Source of the DNA: Macrostomum hystrix
Taxonomy: Eukaryota; Platyhelminthes; Macrostomidae
Assembly (NCBI GenBank): GCA_950097015.1
Contig: CATNEN010000039.1
Coordinates: forward strand, 248,001-312,000
Direction: 5' to 3'
Length of the DNA stretch: 64,000 bases
A program made the translations under genes and the position numbers. Under the pieces are notes generated by a model. It saw only the letters and a program-made list of their open reading frames with translations, searched no databases and was not told the DNA's origin. This document shows, one piece after another, positions 13,736 to 24,869 of this stretch. The stretch's first letter is position 1. Each line of letters begins with the position of its first letter.

Positions 13736-14221
13736 GGCGTAGCCTTATCTGCATGTAATACTCGAATAAACTGTCATCAAAAGACACGCGATAATCTAAA
13801 AAGAAAAAAATAGGAATTCACACTTGCACGACCACAAACTGGATGCGTCAGTAGACACAGCCACACCCATTGTCCCGACTGCTTACTGAATCAATATGGC
13901 TTTGCAGAGTAAGAAAAATGATTATCGACATTGTTTGCCACATTTTCCACATGCTCAATCTCAGCATTTAGGCACAATTCTACAAGCAGAGCATTAGAGA
14001 TTTTTCTCAGCTTCCATCTACGACAAAGTATTTACGCATGATATAACCCTTATGATCATTTTCATAGCAGCGAGCAAGCAACGTCTCAAATCTCTAAGTT
14101 GTTCAGGTAGCCAGCCAATTAGCCGTGTTCTTGCATTAGGATTAAAATAACCTAAAATAAAGCCCTAGCTGCTATCGCTTAATCACTTTCACTAACTAAA
14201 TTGAATCGAACAACCGCTAAG

Positions 14222-15622
14222 ATGCTGGCCCATCGAATGCTGCTCATCTGCCTTCTCTTGACTGCCGCTTTTGCTGCTGACCCGTCCGGGCAGCCCGAAT
14301 CACCTGCTAGTGTCGTCCCAGGCTCAGTTGCCGCGGGAGAGATGAACTCGCTGCTCGGATTCGAGGAGGAGATGGAGTCAGTCGAGCTCTGCAGCTCCTC
14401 TGGTGATTCGCCTACCGTCATTCGCAGACTGGATGGCGGCCAGATTTCCGTAAAAAATTTGAAGCACCCCAAGCTGGCACTGGTGAACTTTACGGAGAGT
14501 TTGATGACAGAGAGTTTTTGCTGCTCAAGCAAGTCTGGTGTCAGGTGCACTTTTAAGTACAAGCCGATGTACTACGTTCTGTGCACTTTCACTGGCATCT
14601 CCTGTGGTGTGCTAGTGCTGCTGGGTCTGGTTGCAATATTCTACAAATACAAGTACCGGCCATGGGACTTCTTCAGTGACCTCGTGAGTGACAACGAGCT
14701 GTTCTCTCCTATGTTGTGTCTCACTGTTAATAAGGAGACTTCGATGTCATTCTTATTATCTAAAGTATGAGCATGGCAACAAACTAATGATAATGTTCGC
14801 TTCGCAAAGAGAATCTTGCATAAGCTGCACTATACTATTATACTGTCGAGCTGCGCTATACTATTATACTGTCGAGCTGCGCTATACTATTATACTGTCG
14901 AGCTGCGCTATACTATTATACTGTCGAGCTGCGCTATACTATTATACTGTCGAGCTGCGCTAGTAAAATCTAGCACTCTGATATGCGAACGAAGCACTAC
15001 GAGTATTTTACTCAAGTTGATCACAAGCTGATACGCAAAAAAGTCACTCAGCTACTACTCAAATGAATCACTCAGCTGATACTCAAATAATTCACTTTAC
15101 TGATTCTCAAATGATTCACTCAGCGGATACTCAAATGGAGCACTCTGATACTCAAATGGAACACTCTGATATTTAAATGGAGCACTCTGATACTCAAATG
15201 GAGCACTCTGATACTCAAATGGAACACTCTGATATTTAAATGGAGCACTCTGATACTCAAATGGAACACTCTGATATTTAAATGGAGCACTCTGATACTT
15301 GAATCAAGTACATAACTAAAGTATCCTGATATGTCGCTTAATCATGCCGTCTCAGGTGTCGCGTCCATTGTTGGCCAGGCGCGGTTTGTCCATCCGCTCA
15401 GATCAGGCAGCCGGGCCGGCCAGTGAGGCAGACACAGCAGTCGACTCGGTTGTTGACTGCCGGCAGCAGGTCAGCCTACGAAAATTTGTGCGGCTTTAAT
15501 TAAGCTGTAACAATAATTGTTTTTAGCTATTATCACCGAAGTTATGGCATCGCTCTCAATTCTCAACCTCCTAGGCAAGCCGACAGTGCCAGGATGACAA
15601 GATGCTGGCAGAAATTTTCTAA
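14222..15622 (+). CDS. Unrecognised type I single-pass membrane protein
   Basis: Three exons (14222-14683, 15356-15469, 15575-15622), all phase 0 with GT-AG introns, give about 207 aa. The ATG at 14222 starts a signal peptide (hydrophobic to about residue 19, AFAAD cleavage-like site). An acidic, Cys-containing ectodomain follows, with one N-glycosylation sequon (NFT, about residue 89). Clustered cysteines lie near residues 100-109, one transmembrane helix spans about 116-140, then a basic stop-transfer (YKYKYR). The cytoplasmic tail of roughly 65 residues contains an RRGLSIRS-type basic stretch. I do not recognise the family. Two polyadenylation-like signals follow 100-130 bp after the stop, which supports a real transcribed gene. 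The exon 2/3 assignment rests on splice-site logic only; reading on past 15469 instead would stop after nine further codons. Confidence 0.65.
14826..14962. repeat. 26-bp minisatellite in intron 1 of the membrane-protein gene
   Basis: Five consecutive near-identical 26-bp units, each containing ACTATTATACTGTCGAGC. Because 26 is not divisible by three, all three frames stay open through the array. The apparent small proteins here are artefacts. Confidence 0.93.
15060..15312. repeat. Degenerate 20-22-bp minisatellite
   Basis: Repeats built around CACTCTGATACTCAAATGGA, with variants containing GATATTTAAATGG. It lies in the same intron as the 26-bp array. Confidence 0.85.
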
Positions 15623-15727
15623 GGGCTTTGAGTTGGATCCGCTCAAAACTTATGCCCAGGAGCAGAAGTCTGTGTGGCTCAGGACCATGCCGCACTCTCA
15701 AAACTGTTCTAAAATTATGTTAGTCGG

Positions 15728-15749
15728 AATAAACTAAGAGCTAAATAAA
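15728..15749 (+). terminator. Polyadenylation signals of the membrane-protein gene
   Basis: Two AATAAA hexamers (15728-15733 and 15744-15749) about 105-125 bp downstream of the stop codon at 15622. Confidence 0.5.
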
Positions 15750-15957
15750 GTACAGGACAAATGAAGAACGAATTTCGTGCTATTTTTTCCACGGTATTGA
15801 AGACGAGATTCAAATCGCACCTGTTATAATCTAGTGTATTTTTTAACATGTGTTAGCAGTGTATTTAGATAGGGGATTATAAGGAGCGATAGTGTTAGCA
15901 TAGCTTGGACAACAAAATATAGCCTGTTTATGTATATGATAGTGGCTGCTTAATTGG

Positions 15958-16061
15958 CATTCTGTGGTTAGAATGTCCGAGGCTCCGTTTAATGGTCTCG
16001 AGGCGAGCGTAGCGAGCCGAGGAACATTGATTGCAGCCGAGGATTTTCTAACCACAGAATG
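15958..16061. repeat. 104-bp fold-back element with 16-bp perfect inverted ends
   Basis: The left end CATTCTGTGGTTAGAA (15958-15973) is exactly inverted at 16046-16061. The interior contains GAGGCGAGCGTAGCGAGCC. It looks like a very short MITE or hairpin. I could not see an unambiguous target duplication. Confidence 0.6.
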
Positions 16062-17254
16062 TGAATTCAACGGCGTTTATCATATATGAAATTCGATTGC
16101 TTATTTTCGGGGGCATCCCATCTGATTGATAGACATATAGGTTTAGACCATTTGATTCCGACCATAGACAAAAAAATAAATTTCTCACGAAGATACAGTC
16201 ACGAAGCAGCCAGTCAGTCAGTGGTGGCAAAACGTAAAAGCCAAATTCAAAGTTCACTTCAATGTTCCATATAATGCTCCTTATTTCGAGGAGATTATAT
16301 GATATAATATCCTAGTTTTTGTCAAATAAAATACGATAGCTTATTTAATCGTTAAAAAATTGTACTATTCTGAGCCGGGAATGTGTTGTCTATGGTAATT
16401 TTTGGTGAGATTTTTTTAATTGAATTTTATTTGATTTGTCGAGGGGTTATCATTGTTTATCGAAACAAGCTAGAATGTATTATCGAAGGGGTCGCAATTA
16501 TTTGCCATTTTTTCTTTCTAGCATTTTTTAAAGCGGTACCATGATTTTACCAGGGTTAGCATGATTGATTAAGGGTGTAGCATAAATTATTTATGGGCAG
16601 CATAAGTTATTGAGGAAAAAGCAATTATTAGTGAGGGAACTTCATCAAATGTTGAGTGAGGTACGATTTATTGTGGGATTAGCATAAATTATCGAGGGGT
16701 AGCAAACCTTGTCGAGAGGGTAGCATGTTTTGTCGAGGGAAACCATGATATACTCGTATCAGAGGTAGCATGATTTATCGAAGAGATATCAAGTAAAAAG
16801 GCAGAGTAGTGAAGTTGCATATTTTATGTTCTTCTAATTCTCTGGGCTTTAAAGCGTGATCTTCTTCACCCAAAGGGGGTCTTGGTTGCAAGTCTTCTAC
16901 CGATACAAAATCTCTAACCATTGTTTATTTATTTACTAATTTTTTTATTCATACAAAGGCTACAGAAAAACAAGGCGAGAACAATTTTTTTTGTGTGATC
17001 TATGATGTACTATTTATTGTGGGAAAAGCATGATCCATCTAGGGAAAAGCATTAAATATCGACGATGAAGCCGAATTAAACCAGTGAGTCGAAGCCAGGC
17101 GGTTGGCACGGCGGGCGCAAGTTCGAACCTGCCCTTAAGAATCGAGCATTATCTATGTGCTAACTCAGATTTTATTTAATGAGCGAGACGAAGGCAATTT
17201 AAAAGAGTAACACTAGTAATTGTGAATTAAAAGCAGAAACATTGACGTAAAAAA
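16062..17254. other. AT-rich spacer with degenerate TAGCATAAATTATCGAGGGG-like repeats
   Basis: From about 16430 to 17060 the sequence contains loosely repeated phrases of GCATGATTTATCGA/GGGGTAGCA type, probably an old decayed tandem array. A tRNA B-box-like string (GTTCGAACC, about 17128) occurs near 17100. No open gene is seen. Confidence 0.45.
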
Positions 17255-19235
17255 TCAATAAGCCACTCGGAGAGACGCCGGAAGAAACACCCGCTGAACT
17301 CTGTCGCCCAACTGGTTCGTCTTGGAATGCTTCACTACCAGCTCACAGTCGCGCTCCGAGAAGGTGACACTCGACGCTGACAAATCATGCACCAGATCCA
17401 GCTCCCTTGCCTGCGTGGTGACATTCGCCTTTCGCAGCATTCCCCACCAGGTCGTCAGAATCGCCGCCCAGAAAGCGATGTCCTTGCGTGATTTCTGGTC
17501 AAGATAGGCGTGCAGCTTGAGAAGATCGGCGACTCGGATTGGCTCCTTCGAGCGCTGCTGCCGACCGAGAAACCGGCGAAGGCTGCGAAGCACCCACTTG
17601 ACCCTGCGAAGCCCGACCAATCGCTCTGAAGTACAGAGAGACTGCGTTCGCATACGCATGGCAACTGCGGAAAGCGTTCAGCCGATTGGACAGCTCAGCC
17701 AGGTATTCGGCCACGTGTACCGGCTACGCTCGGGCTGGTGTCAAGCGCTTGGAAGTGCAGAACCGCAACCAGGACGCGAGCTGCGACCGGTAACTCCGCT
17801 TCGTGAGTGCATTGCCGAGGAGAAATGCGTAGCGCTGGCTGAGGCGGTCGGGAGCCTGGTGCGGAGGGCCTGCAAAAAGAGAAAGGCGGAAGCAGAACGG
17901 CAGAAAACGTGGCTTGCAATTTCAGTAGCGCTACAGTTAGCTGTTCCATACACATGAAATAAAAAGTCTCGCATCTTGCACACAGAGTAGAACACCACAG
18001 AACTATATGAAGCAAAGCACTCCAGCGCACCATCGCCAGGAGAGGAACAATGGCTTATTTGTACGGAGAGACGCCGCTCTTTGAACACTCCTGCGGCATC
18101 CAGTTCCCAGTTGACGTACAGCCAATCAACCATGCCGTTAGCATTACGCAAAATAGCGCCACCACCAACACTGCTGGCATCCGTCTCGATGACCCAGGAA
18201 TTCGAATGACGCCTCCAAAGCAGAAACTCAGGAAACTGCAGAAGGGCGCTACGTCACCAGAATAAAATACGCACGGTGTCAGCGGACACGCGGATCTTGT
18301 GATGTGGCTTTTGAAGAGTATTTAGCAAGTCGAACAGGGGCCTGAGGAAACAGCTCCCATAATGCACCACCTGAACGACCCAACTGAGGTAACGGCTCTA
18401 TGTCCCCACTGCAGAACGACCCAGAAGGGGTGCGGGCCTTCGTCGAGGCGTCGGGCGCGCTGGCGCGCCCCCCGTATGCCTAGCGAGGGATCTGAACCAA
18501 CACACACACACACACCCAACTGAGGTTGCCACAGAGCGACGAAAGCTGGCGCTGCGAGAAGCTAAGCAGAGTATCGCGCAACAACTCACACTTCTCAGCC
18601 GGAATCCGAGAACGCCACGCACGGTATCGATCTTAACTCCGAGGTACACCAGAAATTGAGTTGGCTCCACCTGCTTGCTCCAGTTGACGCCAAATCCGAG
18701 TTCGCGTACCAACCTGATCAGCTCGTTAAGGGCCTTCATGCACTCCTCCTTACTCTCCGCGGCAACCAGGAAGTCATCCAGGTAGACTGACACGTTGTTA
18801 TAGCCACGGCGCACCATCATTCTCTTGACCGCCTCGGTCAGTCGGTAGAAAATCTCGACCGCGGCGCAGCTACCGAATGGCAGCCGTGTGTCAACGAGCC
18901 ACGTCAGGTCTTGACTGCCGTTAAAACGCCATCCAATGCCAGTCGCCTGATAGTCCTCCGGGTGAAAAACAACACTTCTGTAGGCCTGGGAGAGATCGAG
19001 CTTAGCCATAAACCAACCTTTCCAATTGAAGACGCGACTTCCTTGACGGACTCGAACTTTGGGCTGAGCTTTTTCGAATAGTTGTCATTAACCGAGCAGC
19101 CTATGGGCTTGCTGCAGTCGTGAATAAGGCGAACTTTCCCATTGTCTTTAGCAATGGCGCCCAGAGGGCTCACCATTGTTGGCTTCTCGGCAAACACCAG
19201 ATATTTACCATTGTCAATCTCCTCTTTAATCTCCT
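17255..19235 (-). mobile_element. Tyrosine-recombinase retroelement B, truncated (RT-RNaseH-YR)
   Basis: Reading the minus strand from high to low coordinates shows a reverse transcriptase, an RNase H and the start of a tyrosine recombinase. The RT (about 19235-18550) has conserved SVYLDDF and LDLSQAYRSV. The RNase H (about 18290-18000) has IETDAS and WLYVNWE. The YR (about 17660-17255) has FWAAILTTWWGMLRKANV. The RT-RH-YR order is that of DIRS/Ngaro-type retroelements. The copy is dead: it lacks the 5' part, is frameshifted between domains, and stops before the catalytic H-R-Y part of the recombinase. A 123-bp non-LTR fragment interrupts it at 18391-18513. It joins directly to related element A at about 19235. 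Confidence 0.75.
18391..18513 (+). mobile_element. 123-bp 3' fragment of a non-LTR retrotransposon with (CA)n tail
   Basis: It is flanked by a 13-bp target duplication ACCCAACTGAGGT (18378-18390 and 18514-18526) and ends in a (CA)n tail, the signature of a 5'-truncated non-LTR insertion. Its last codons read GVRAFVEASGALARPP then stop. That aligns with the C-terminus of the larger non-LTR copy at 20419-21725 (GPRALEF…VGAQTRPP), so the two belong to related families. It interrupts retroelement B just after the RT. Confidence 0.8.
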
Positions 19236-20418
19236 CCGCTTGATCTGCTCCATGTCGAGGCCGCTGTCGAAAGCTAGGCAGGCGCCGCCCCGCCGTAGAG
19301 AGTGACCTGAGAAGGTGGTTGCCGAACAGCCCGCATCCGCTAAGGCTCGAGCGAGGTGACGATCGAATTGACACCCTGTCAGCGGGCGCCAGGAACCAGG
19401 GGTGCTGACGCAGAACAGCCGGGTATGCTCCGGCGCTGACCTCAGCTTGTTGGTCTTAAGGTGCCGCCGCAGAGCCCTTACAGGACAAAGCGGGTGGTCT
19501 CCGAGCATCGGTAGGACAGCCTCTTGGTAGTCTTCGCCGCTCTGTTTGTCTTTGACTGTCACAACTGGAGTCTCCAGCACCGACTATCGGGCCGAGCATC
19601 GCTGGCTAGGATAGCGTGACGCCCGCACACATTCGCTTTCCTGAGCAGCGCCCAGAAGCAGCACAGCAGGGCAGCCCATAAGGCGGCATCTGCAGGATCT
19701 TCTAGGTTCACCTGGTTCGCGAGCGAGATCAGCATTGCTGGGGTGATTGGGTCTCGCTGCCGGGTCTTGATGCTCGTTCGCTTCGCGTTCTTAACCGCTA
19801 GGTCGATCAGGGCAGACTTGGTGATGTCGGGCAGTTGTGCGAGCTTGAAGCTCCAGCTGATGGCCGCCAAGTGGCCGCCGAGGCTGCCGGGTGCCACGCC
19901 GCGCTGAGCCAGGCGCGGCACGTACTCGGCAAGCTGGACTGGCGATGCCGCTAGTGCCGCGGACACCCTCGAGGTCGCAGAAGCATCGCCACTGCTCGCC
20001 CCGAATGTGGAAGGCCCGAAGCCGCAGGCCCCACGTGTCGCATGCAATCGACAGGGTATGTAGGATCCGGTTGACATCGTCGCATGGCGAGCTGAGCTTG
20101 TATAGTGCTCCGACAGCCGCCGAGCTGGAGCTGTACACAACGATGTCCGCACCGGCGAAGCGCCCCGGGGCCGCGAGGATGCCGAGGGCAGGCGTGATCG
20201 TTTCCTTGACGTTGATGTGGGCCGACGCAAATCGACTGCCAGCATCGTTCTTCCAGTTTATGTAAAGCCAGTCGGTACTGTCCGCCTCGCGCACAATGCA
20301 GGCACCGCCCGAGTTGCAGGCATCGGTCTCGATGACGATCTGGCGTAGTGAGGCCAGATAGGTGCGCAGCCCACAGAGTTGAGGCTTCTCCTCCACCAGC
20401 GCAGCAACTCGGTGAGGT

Positions 20419-21716
20419 CGCATCGATCGGCCGCTCGCGTCATCACTGGCTGCTGCCGCTCGACCGCCATTGGCGCCCTCATGGCCGAGGCCGACCTCGT
20501 GCCCCTGGCGACCAGAGCGGAGGCGGAAGGCGCAGCCCTGTTCGAGCGAGCCCTCCGTCACCGTCAACCGACTCCGCTCCGCGCTGCAGCGGGCAAGACC
20601 TCGACGCCCCGCTTGCGCGCTCACGGGGATCCTGGGGCCTTCCGCAGGAACTGGCGCGACTCGGCGCAGCACCTGAGCGCCGCCGCCGGCCTGGCCCCCC
20701 TCCCCCGGGAGCAGGAGAACCTCCCTCCGCCGCCATGGTCCGACACCAGCCGGGTCAACATCCGCTGCGACCTCCTGACCGCGACCTCCCGGGAGGACGC
20801 GCCCCACATCAGAAAGCAGGCCGCGCTGGAGACGCTGGCGAGCCTCCCGCCCGCCGACCTGGAGCTCTGGACAGACGGTTCAGCCTCCGGGGGCACCCTC
20901 AACGGCGGAGCGGGGGCGGTCATCTTCAGCAGGACCGCGCCGCCAGTCCACCTGTCGCAGGCTGCGGGCCGCTACTCGTCCTCCTTCCGTGCCGAGGAGT
21001 CGGCGCTCCGGTTGGGGCTTCAGCACGTCGCCTCCAGGCCGGACCTCGCCTCCCTGAGCGGCCTCCGCTGCCTGACGGACTCGCAGTCCCTGCTCCGAGC
21101 CCTCGAGAAGGGACCGTCCAGGTCCTCCTCGCCAGCGTGCCGGGAGATCTGGATGCTGCTGACCCACATTGCCGCCCGCTTCCAAATTTGGCTGCCATGG
21201 GTCCCCAGCCACTGCGACCTCCGGCGGAACGATGCCGCGGACGCCACCGCCAGGACCGCGGCCGGCCTCCCCCAGGACGAGACGCCGATCGACTTCGGGT
21301 CAGCGCGGGCCGCCCTCCGCCGGGTCCTCGCCGAGCGCACCCGCGAAGCCTACGCGGCCGACCCGCACTGCGCCACCCACCGTCTGGCAACCGCCACCGC
21401 CGCCCCGCGGCCATGCCTAAACCGGGCCGACGCGGTGACCCTCGCCCAGCTGCGCACGGGCCACTCACCGCTCCTGCGCTGGTATCGGCACCGGATCGGC
21501 CTGGACACCGCCGCCACCTGCCCCCGCTGCGGGGCCGCCGACGAAGACGTGGCCCACGTTTTCCTGCACTGCCGGGCCCTTGACGACCTTCGGGCCCGCA
21601 TCCTTGGACCAAACCCGTCCCTGGCCGTCCTCTCGACGGATGGCCCCCGCGCGCTCGAATTCCTCCACACGGTAGGGGCGCAGACACGCCCCCCGGATCC
21701 TACCGGCCGGGAGTAA
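20419..21716 (+). pseudogene. C-terminal part of a non-LTR retrotransposon polyprotein (RNase H + zinc finger)
   Basis: An open frame of about 430 codons whose beginning lies outside the insertion, so it is a 5'-truncated coding remnant. It shows an RNase H fold with the acidic residues in ELWTDGSAS, FRAEESAL, CLTDSQSLL and VPSHCDLRRNDAAD. A finger CPRCGAADEDVAHVFLHC follows near the C-terminus. No reverse transcriptase or endonuclease is present. The stop codon TAA (21714-21716) is the first unit of the TAACAACAA… tail, so there is essentially no 3' UTR. The frame is undamaged, so the insertion is fairly recent, but it cannot mobilise itself. Confidence 0.82.
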
Positions 21717-21725
21717 CAACAACAA
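20419..21725 (+). mobile_element. 5'-truncated non-LTR retrotransposon, GC-rich, (AAC)n tail
   Basis: It is inserted into element A between copies of CAACTCGGTGAGGT (20405-20418 and 21726-21739), a 14-bp target duplication. The 3' end is a short CAA repeat. It is much richer in G+C than its surroundings. Only the region downstream of the reverse transcriptase is present, so it was truncated at the 5' end during insertion. Domain content (RNase H followed by a CCHC-type finger) suggests the I/ingi/R1 side of the non-LTR tree. This is a domain-order inference, not a search result. Confidence 0.85.
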
Positions 21726-22170
21726 CAACTCGGTGAGGTGTGGCACCAGCCGCAGATTGTCCCTAGGTTTAGCCGCCCGACTCGCCAACGTCAGCAGGGG
21801 GCGAATGGACGCTCGGCCTTTCCTCGTCACGCTGCTCACCCAGGACAGTTTGCCGCAGATCCGCTGGAGTTCACGTTTGCTGATGACGCGCTGGTGAATG
21901 CAGATATGCAGCGCGTTCCCGAGTTCCTTGAGCTTGGCAGGGGGAATGCTCAGTGTCCCTATCTCCGTGTCGATCAGGACACCGAGGAAAACGGTGTGCC
22001 TCGACGGCGCGCTGGATTTCTGCTCATTGATAGTGAAGCCCAGGCTTGTCACCAGGTTTCTCAGGCTCTCATAGGTCTCAGCGCAGGCTTCGTAGGTGCT
22101 CCCGGCCACGGCGAAGTCATCGAGGTAACCGACACATGTGAGGCCGCGTTGCTGCATCATGCGCACCACC

Positions 22171-22620
22171 GATTAATTGCCTGCTAAAGGGGTGTCATTT
22201 GTTGGCTGCTAAAGGGGTGTCATTAAATAGCTGCTAAAGGGGTGTCATTAGTTAATTGCTACTAAAGGGGGTCATAGGTTACCTGCTAAATGTTGAGGGA
22301 CATGCATTACCTGCTGAGTTGACATCTTTTGTTAATCTTTCTCAACTGTCCCTTGCGTAATGATTTTTAGTGCTTCTTGTATTTTAATTTAATTCTGAAA
22401 ATATTTTTCTAAAAGCAGACATTCTTCTCTGCGAGAGGGGGTCAATGGGTACCTGCTTAAGGGGGTCATTGGTTCTCTGCTTGAAGAGTTTTGCGTGTTG
22501 ATCAGACACACGAAACTCTTACTTCTAGGCAATTGAGAAAAATTGCTTAGGATTTTTTAACAGTCACGTGACACTTACTGCAGTGGTTTCTTCCTCCTCG
22601 GTGGATAGTTGCTCGTAGTC
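22171..22620. repeat. Degenerate CTGCTAAAGGGGTGTCATT repeats and spacer
   Basis: About five copies of a 20-30-bp unit (CTGCTAAAGGGGTGTCATT) begin exactly where retroelement A is broken off (22185-22300) and fade out near 22470. No gene is seen. Confidence 0.7.
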
Positions 22621-22699
22621 TTTGGTCTTCGTAAACCGGCGGTTCTTCTTCTCCTTGTTGCTGGTCGACCGTGAAGTTTCGGGTCTGTTGCTTCTTGAG

Positions 22700-22915
22700 T
22701 CTTTGCAGTCTTGTTGTCTTCTTGGTCTTCTTTGTCTTCTTGGTCTTCTTGGTTTTCTTTGTCTTCTTGGTCTTCTTGGTCTTCTTTGTCTTCTTGGTCT
22801 TCTTGGTCTTCTTTGTCTTCTTGGTCTTCTTGGTCTTCTTGGTCTTCTTGGTCTTCTTGGTCTTCTTGGTCTTCTTGGTCTTCTTTCTTCTTGGTGTTCT
22901 TGGTCTTCTTAGTAT
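22700..22915. repeat. (TCTTCTTGG)n microsatellite
   Basis: A 9-bp TCTTCTTGG/TCTTCTTTG array with more than twenty units. The minus strand reads as Lys-Lys-Thr repeats and the plus strand as hydrophobic repeats. Nothing flanking supports a real coding exon. Confidence 0.92.
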
Positions 22916-24692
22916 TCTTGGTTCCCTGGCAGCTGCAAATCGATCCGGTCTGTTGCGCTTGACTTTATCTGTTGGTCAACAAAGGACAAGAGCGAATTAG
23001 ATTACTTGTCGGTTTCCTCGACCTCGGAATTCTCAATAGAAACGTGCGCCCTAGTGAACAATTGAAGTCTCTCTTGTGGCTCTCCAATAGGTCCTCCTGA
23101 AGAGCGTCTGCTTCTTTACCTCCGAAAGATAACGGATAACTCAAATCAATCAATCTGTAAGACCGTGGGTTAAGTTGTAGAACATAACAATCACGCCAGG
23201 AGCCCTCACTGGCTTACGCAAATATATTTAACGGCAAAGTTGGGGTGGGTGCAACCACCCTAAGCGAACGCGCGCTGCAGCGCTAAACCCCCCCACCCCA
23301 AACAAGCCGCGCGTGCACATCTAAGTGCACGCGCACCAACAAGCCAGACTACAAATCAATAATCGTCTTGGAATGTATCCTAGGAGACAATGAGGCCTTT
23401 CTCAAATGGGTCGACACTATAATTTGCTCTCGTGACTTTAATTCAATTCAAAATGACTGCTAGCATTAAGTAACTCAGTCTAGTAAAGCGCTTACCACTT
23501 GTCTTTCCCTCAGAGATGAGTCCTCTTCTTATTCTTTGAACTTCCTTAAAATCCGATGGACCGCTCCGGTTCTGAATTGTTGGCTGGGATTTTCGCTTGT
23601 ATTTATTGTAAAGTTTGGGGAAAACCGGTTTAGGACGGGGTATTTGCTAGGGCATACATGTTTGCACAGTGAGGTCAAACTTGTTTGTTCAGCTGCGTTT
23701 TGGGTTTTTTCAGGTGAAATTAACATATTTGGAATTCAAGCAAATACAGCTGTCGAGAACCGGTTCTCCGGTTTCATGTCACATGACTTTGTTTCAAAAA
23801 ATTGCGTATGACTCACTCTTAAAAATAGATTAACAATTATAGCTTAGGTTTCTCTATAGAATTACTTTGAGCACTTTGTTGAACATATAGCGTATTTAAC
23901 TTCTCTCTACATGCTACAGGGAGGCATTTATTGAATGCTGCGATGGGATATTGGTTGACTTCTGGGAGATATTTGTTGCTTGCTGAGCTGAACAAAATCG
24001 TTTCTCTGCTATGGGGGCAATTGTTTCCTGTCAAAGAAAGAGGGCAAATATTTCTTTCTGGGGGTTTGGTAGCCTGGTATTATGGAGTTTCTCTTCTGTT
24101 TGGAGGAAATTGGTTCTTTGCTGCTGGGGGACATAGGTTCTCTGCTGCTGGGTGGATATTCGTTATTTGCTGCTGAGGTGACATTAGTTCTCTGCTGCTG
24201 AGGGGACATTGGTTCTCTGCTGCTGGGGGGGGGGATAGTATTCGCAAGTACCTTATTAGCATTAAGCTGAGTAGTATCAAGTAAGTGACTTTTGTAATTC
24301 TGCCCCAATGGGGCTCGTGGTGTACAGACCGAATGTCTCACAATATATTCGAGCTCAGACTAACTATTTTTGTATTTAGTGAGAATTCAAATTCTCGTTG
24401 AATTGCAAGCACGTAAATTCGCAATCAAGGAAATTCATACTGACGAAATGAGTTTTCGTTCTTGTTTAATTTCAGATTTGTTTTGTCCTTCTCCATTACA
24501 CAAGATATATTGTCTGAACAGTAGTGCCCCCAAGGGGGCTAGTGTGCTAGTGAAGCTTTCTAAAATTCGGTGAAGCAACGTACGTCATTTGCGAGATATA
24601 TAAAATGAATTATTTTGGATCTGAATTAAGATTATTGACATTTTAATGTGAAAAAAGTTTCTATCTCGCCTGTGTATTTTCCGTGAATATCA
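22916..24692. other. Repeat-poor spacer with TTCTCTGCTGCTGGGG repeats at 24095-24235
   Basis: No conserved gene is seen. The 24095-24235 segment repeats a 24-27-bp phrase containing TTCTCTGCTGCTG and GGGGACAT. This recalls the CTGCTAAAGGGG repeats 2 kb upstream, so both may be relics of one satellite family. Confidence 0.5.
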
Positions 24693-24694
24693 TA

Positions 24695-24729
24695 CACTCA
24701 GCCACATTGAAAAGTTTCCACCCTAGCGC
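24695..24729 (+). repeat. Left terminal inverted repeat of the Tc1 element
   Basis: Matches the reverse complement of 26107-26141 at 33 of 35 positions. It is bounded outside by TA. Confidence 0.93.
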
Positions 24730-24869
24730 GCGAAGGGGCAACGTTTTGGTCTGTGGAGATATTCGTGGTTTGAGCCATAGACAAATATATAATCCGGAAT
24801 CGACCGAAGCAAAGGAACAGCAAAGAAACAAAGTACGCGAGCATGGGTGACAACTCGCCCAGAACAGGG

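Larger units (their letters stand above)
19235..22170 (-). mobile_element. Tyrosine-recombinase retroelement A, truncated, with nested insertion
   Basis: On the minus strand: the end of an RT (from 22170, VGYLDDFAVAG, to about 21740), then, after a nested non-LTR insertion, an RNase H (about 20400-20000; IETDACNSGG, WLYINWKND). A tyrosine recombinase follows (about 19960-19240) with FWALLRKANVCG and the box GHSLRRGG. The RT is cut off inside the palm at 22170. The recombinase is cut off before its nucleophilic Tyr at the junction with element B. A one-base frameshift separates the RT end from RNase H, and the second RNase H aspartate motif reads VVYSSSSAA. The element is therefore inactive. 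It has the same orientation as B and is clearly related but not identical. Confidence 0.78.

Noticed and set aside
17082-17140. tRNA-like segment with GTTCGAACC
   Set aside because: The A-box to B-box distance is too short and no cloverleaf can be drawn; at most a SINE scrap.
20926-21687. 253-codon minus-strand Arg/Gly-rich frame
   Set aside because: Antisense shadow of the GC-rich non-LTR RNase H frame on the plus strand.
22622-23000. Leucine/phenylalanine-rich frames that look like membrane proteins, and the minus Lys-Lys-Thr frame
   Set aside because: Products of a (TCTTCTTGG)n microsatellite; no conserved flanking sequence.
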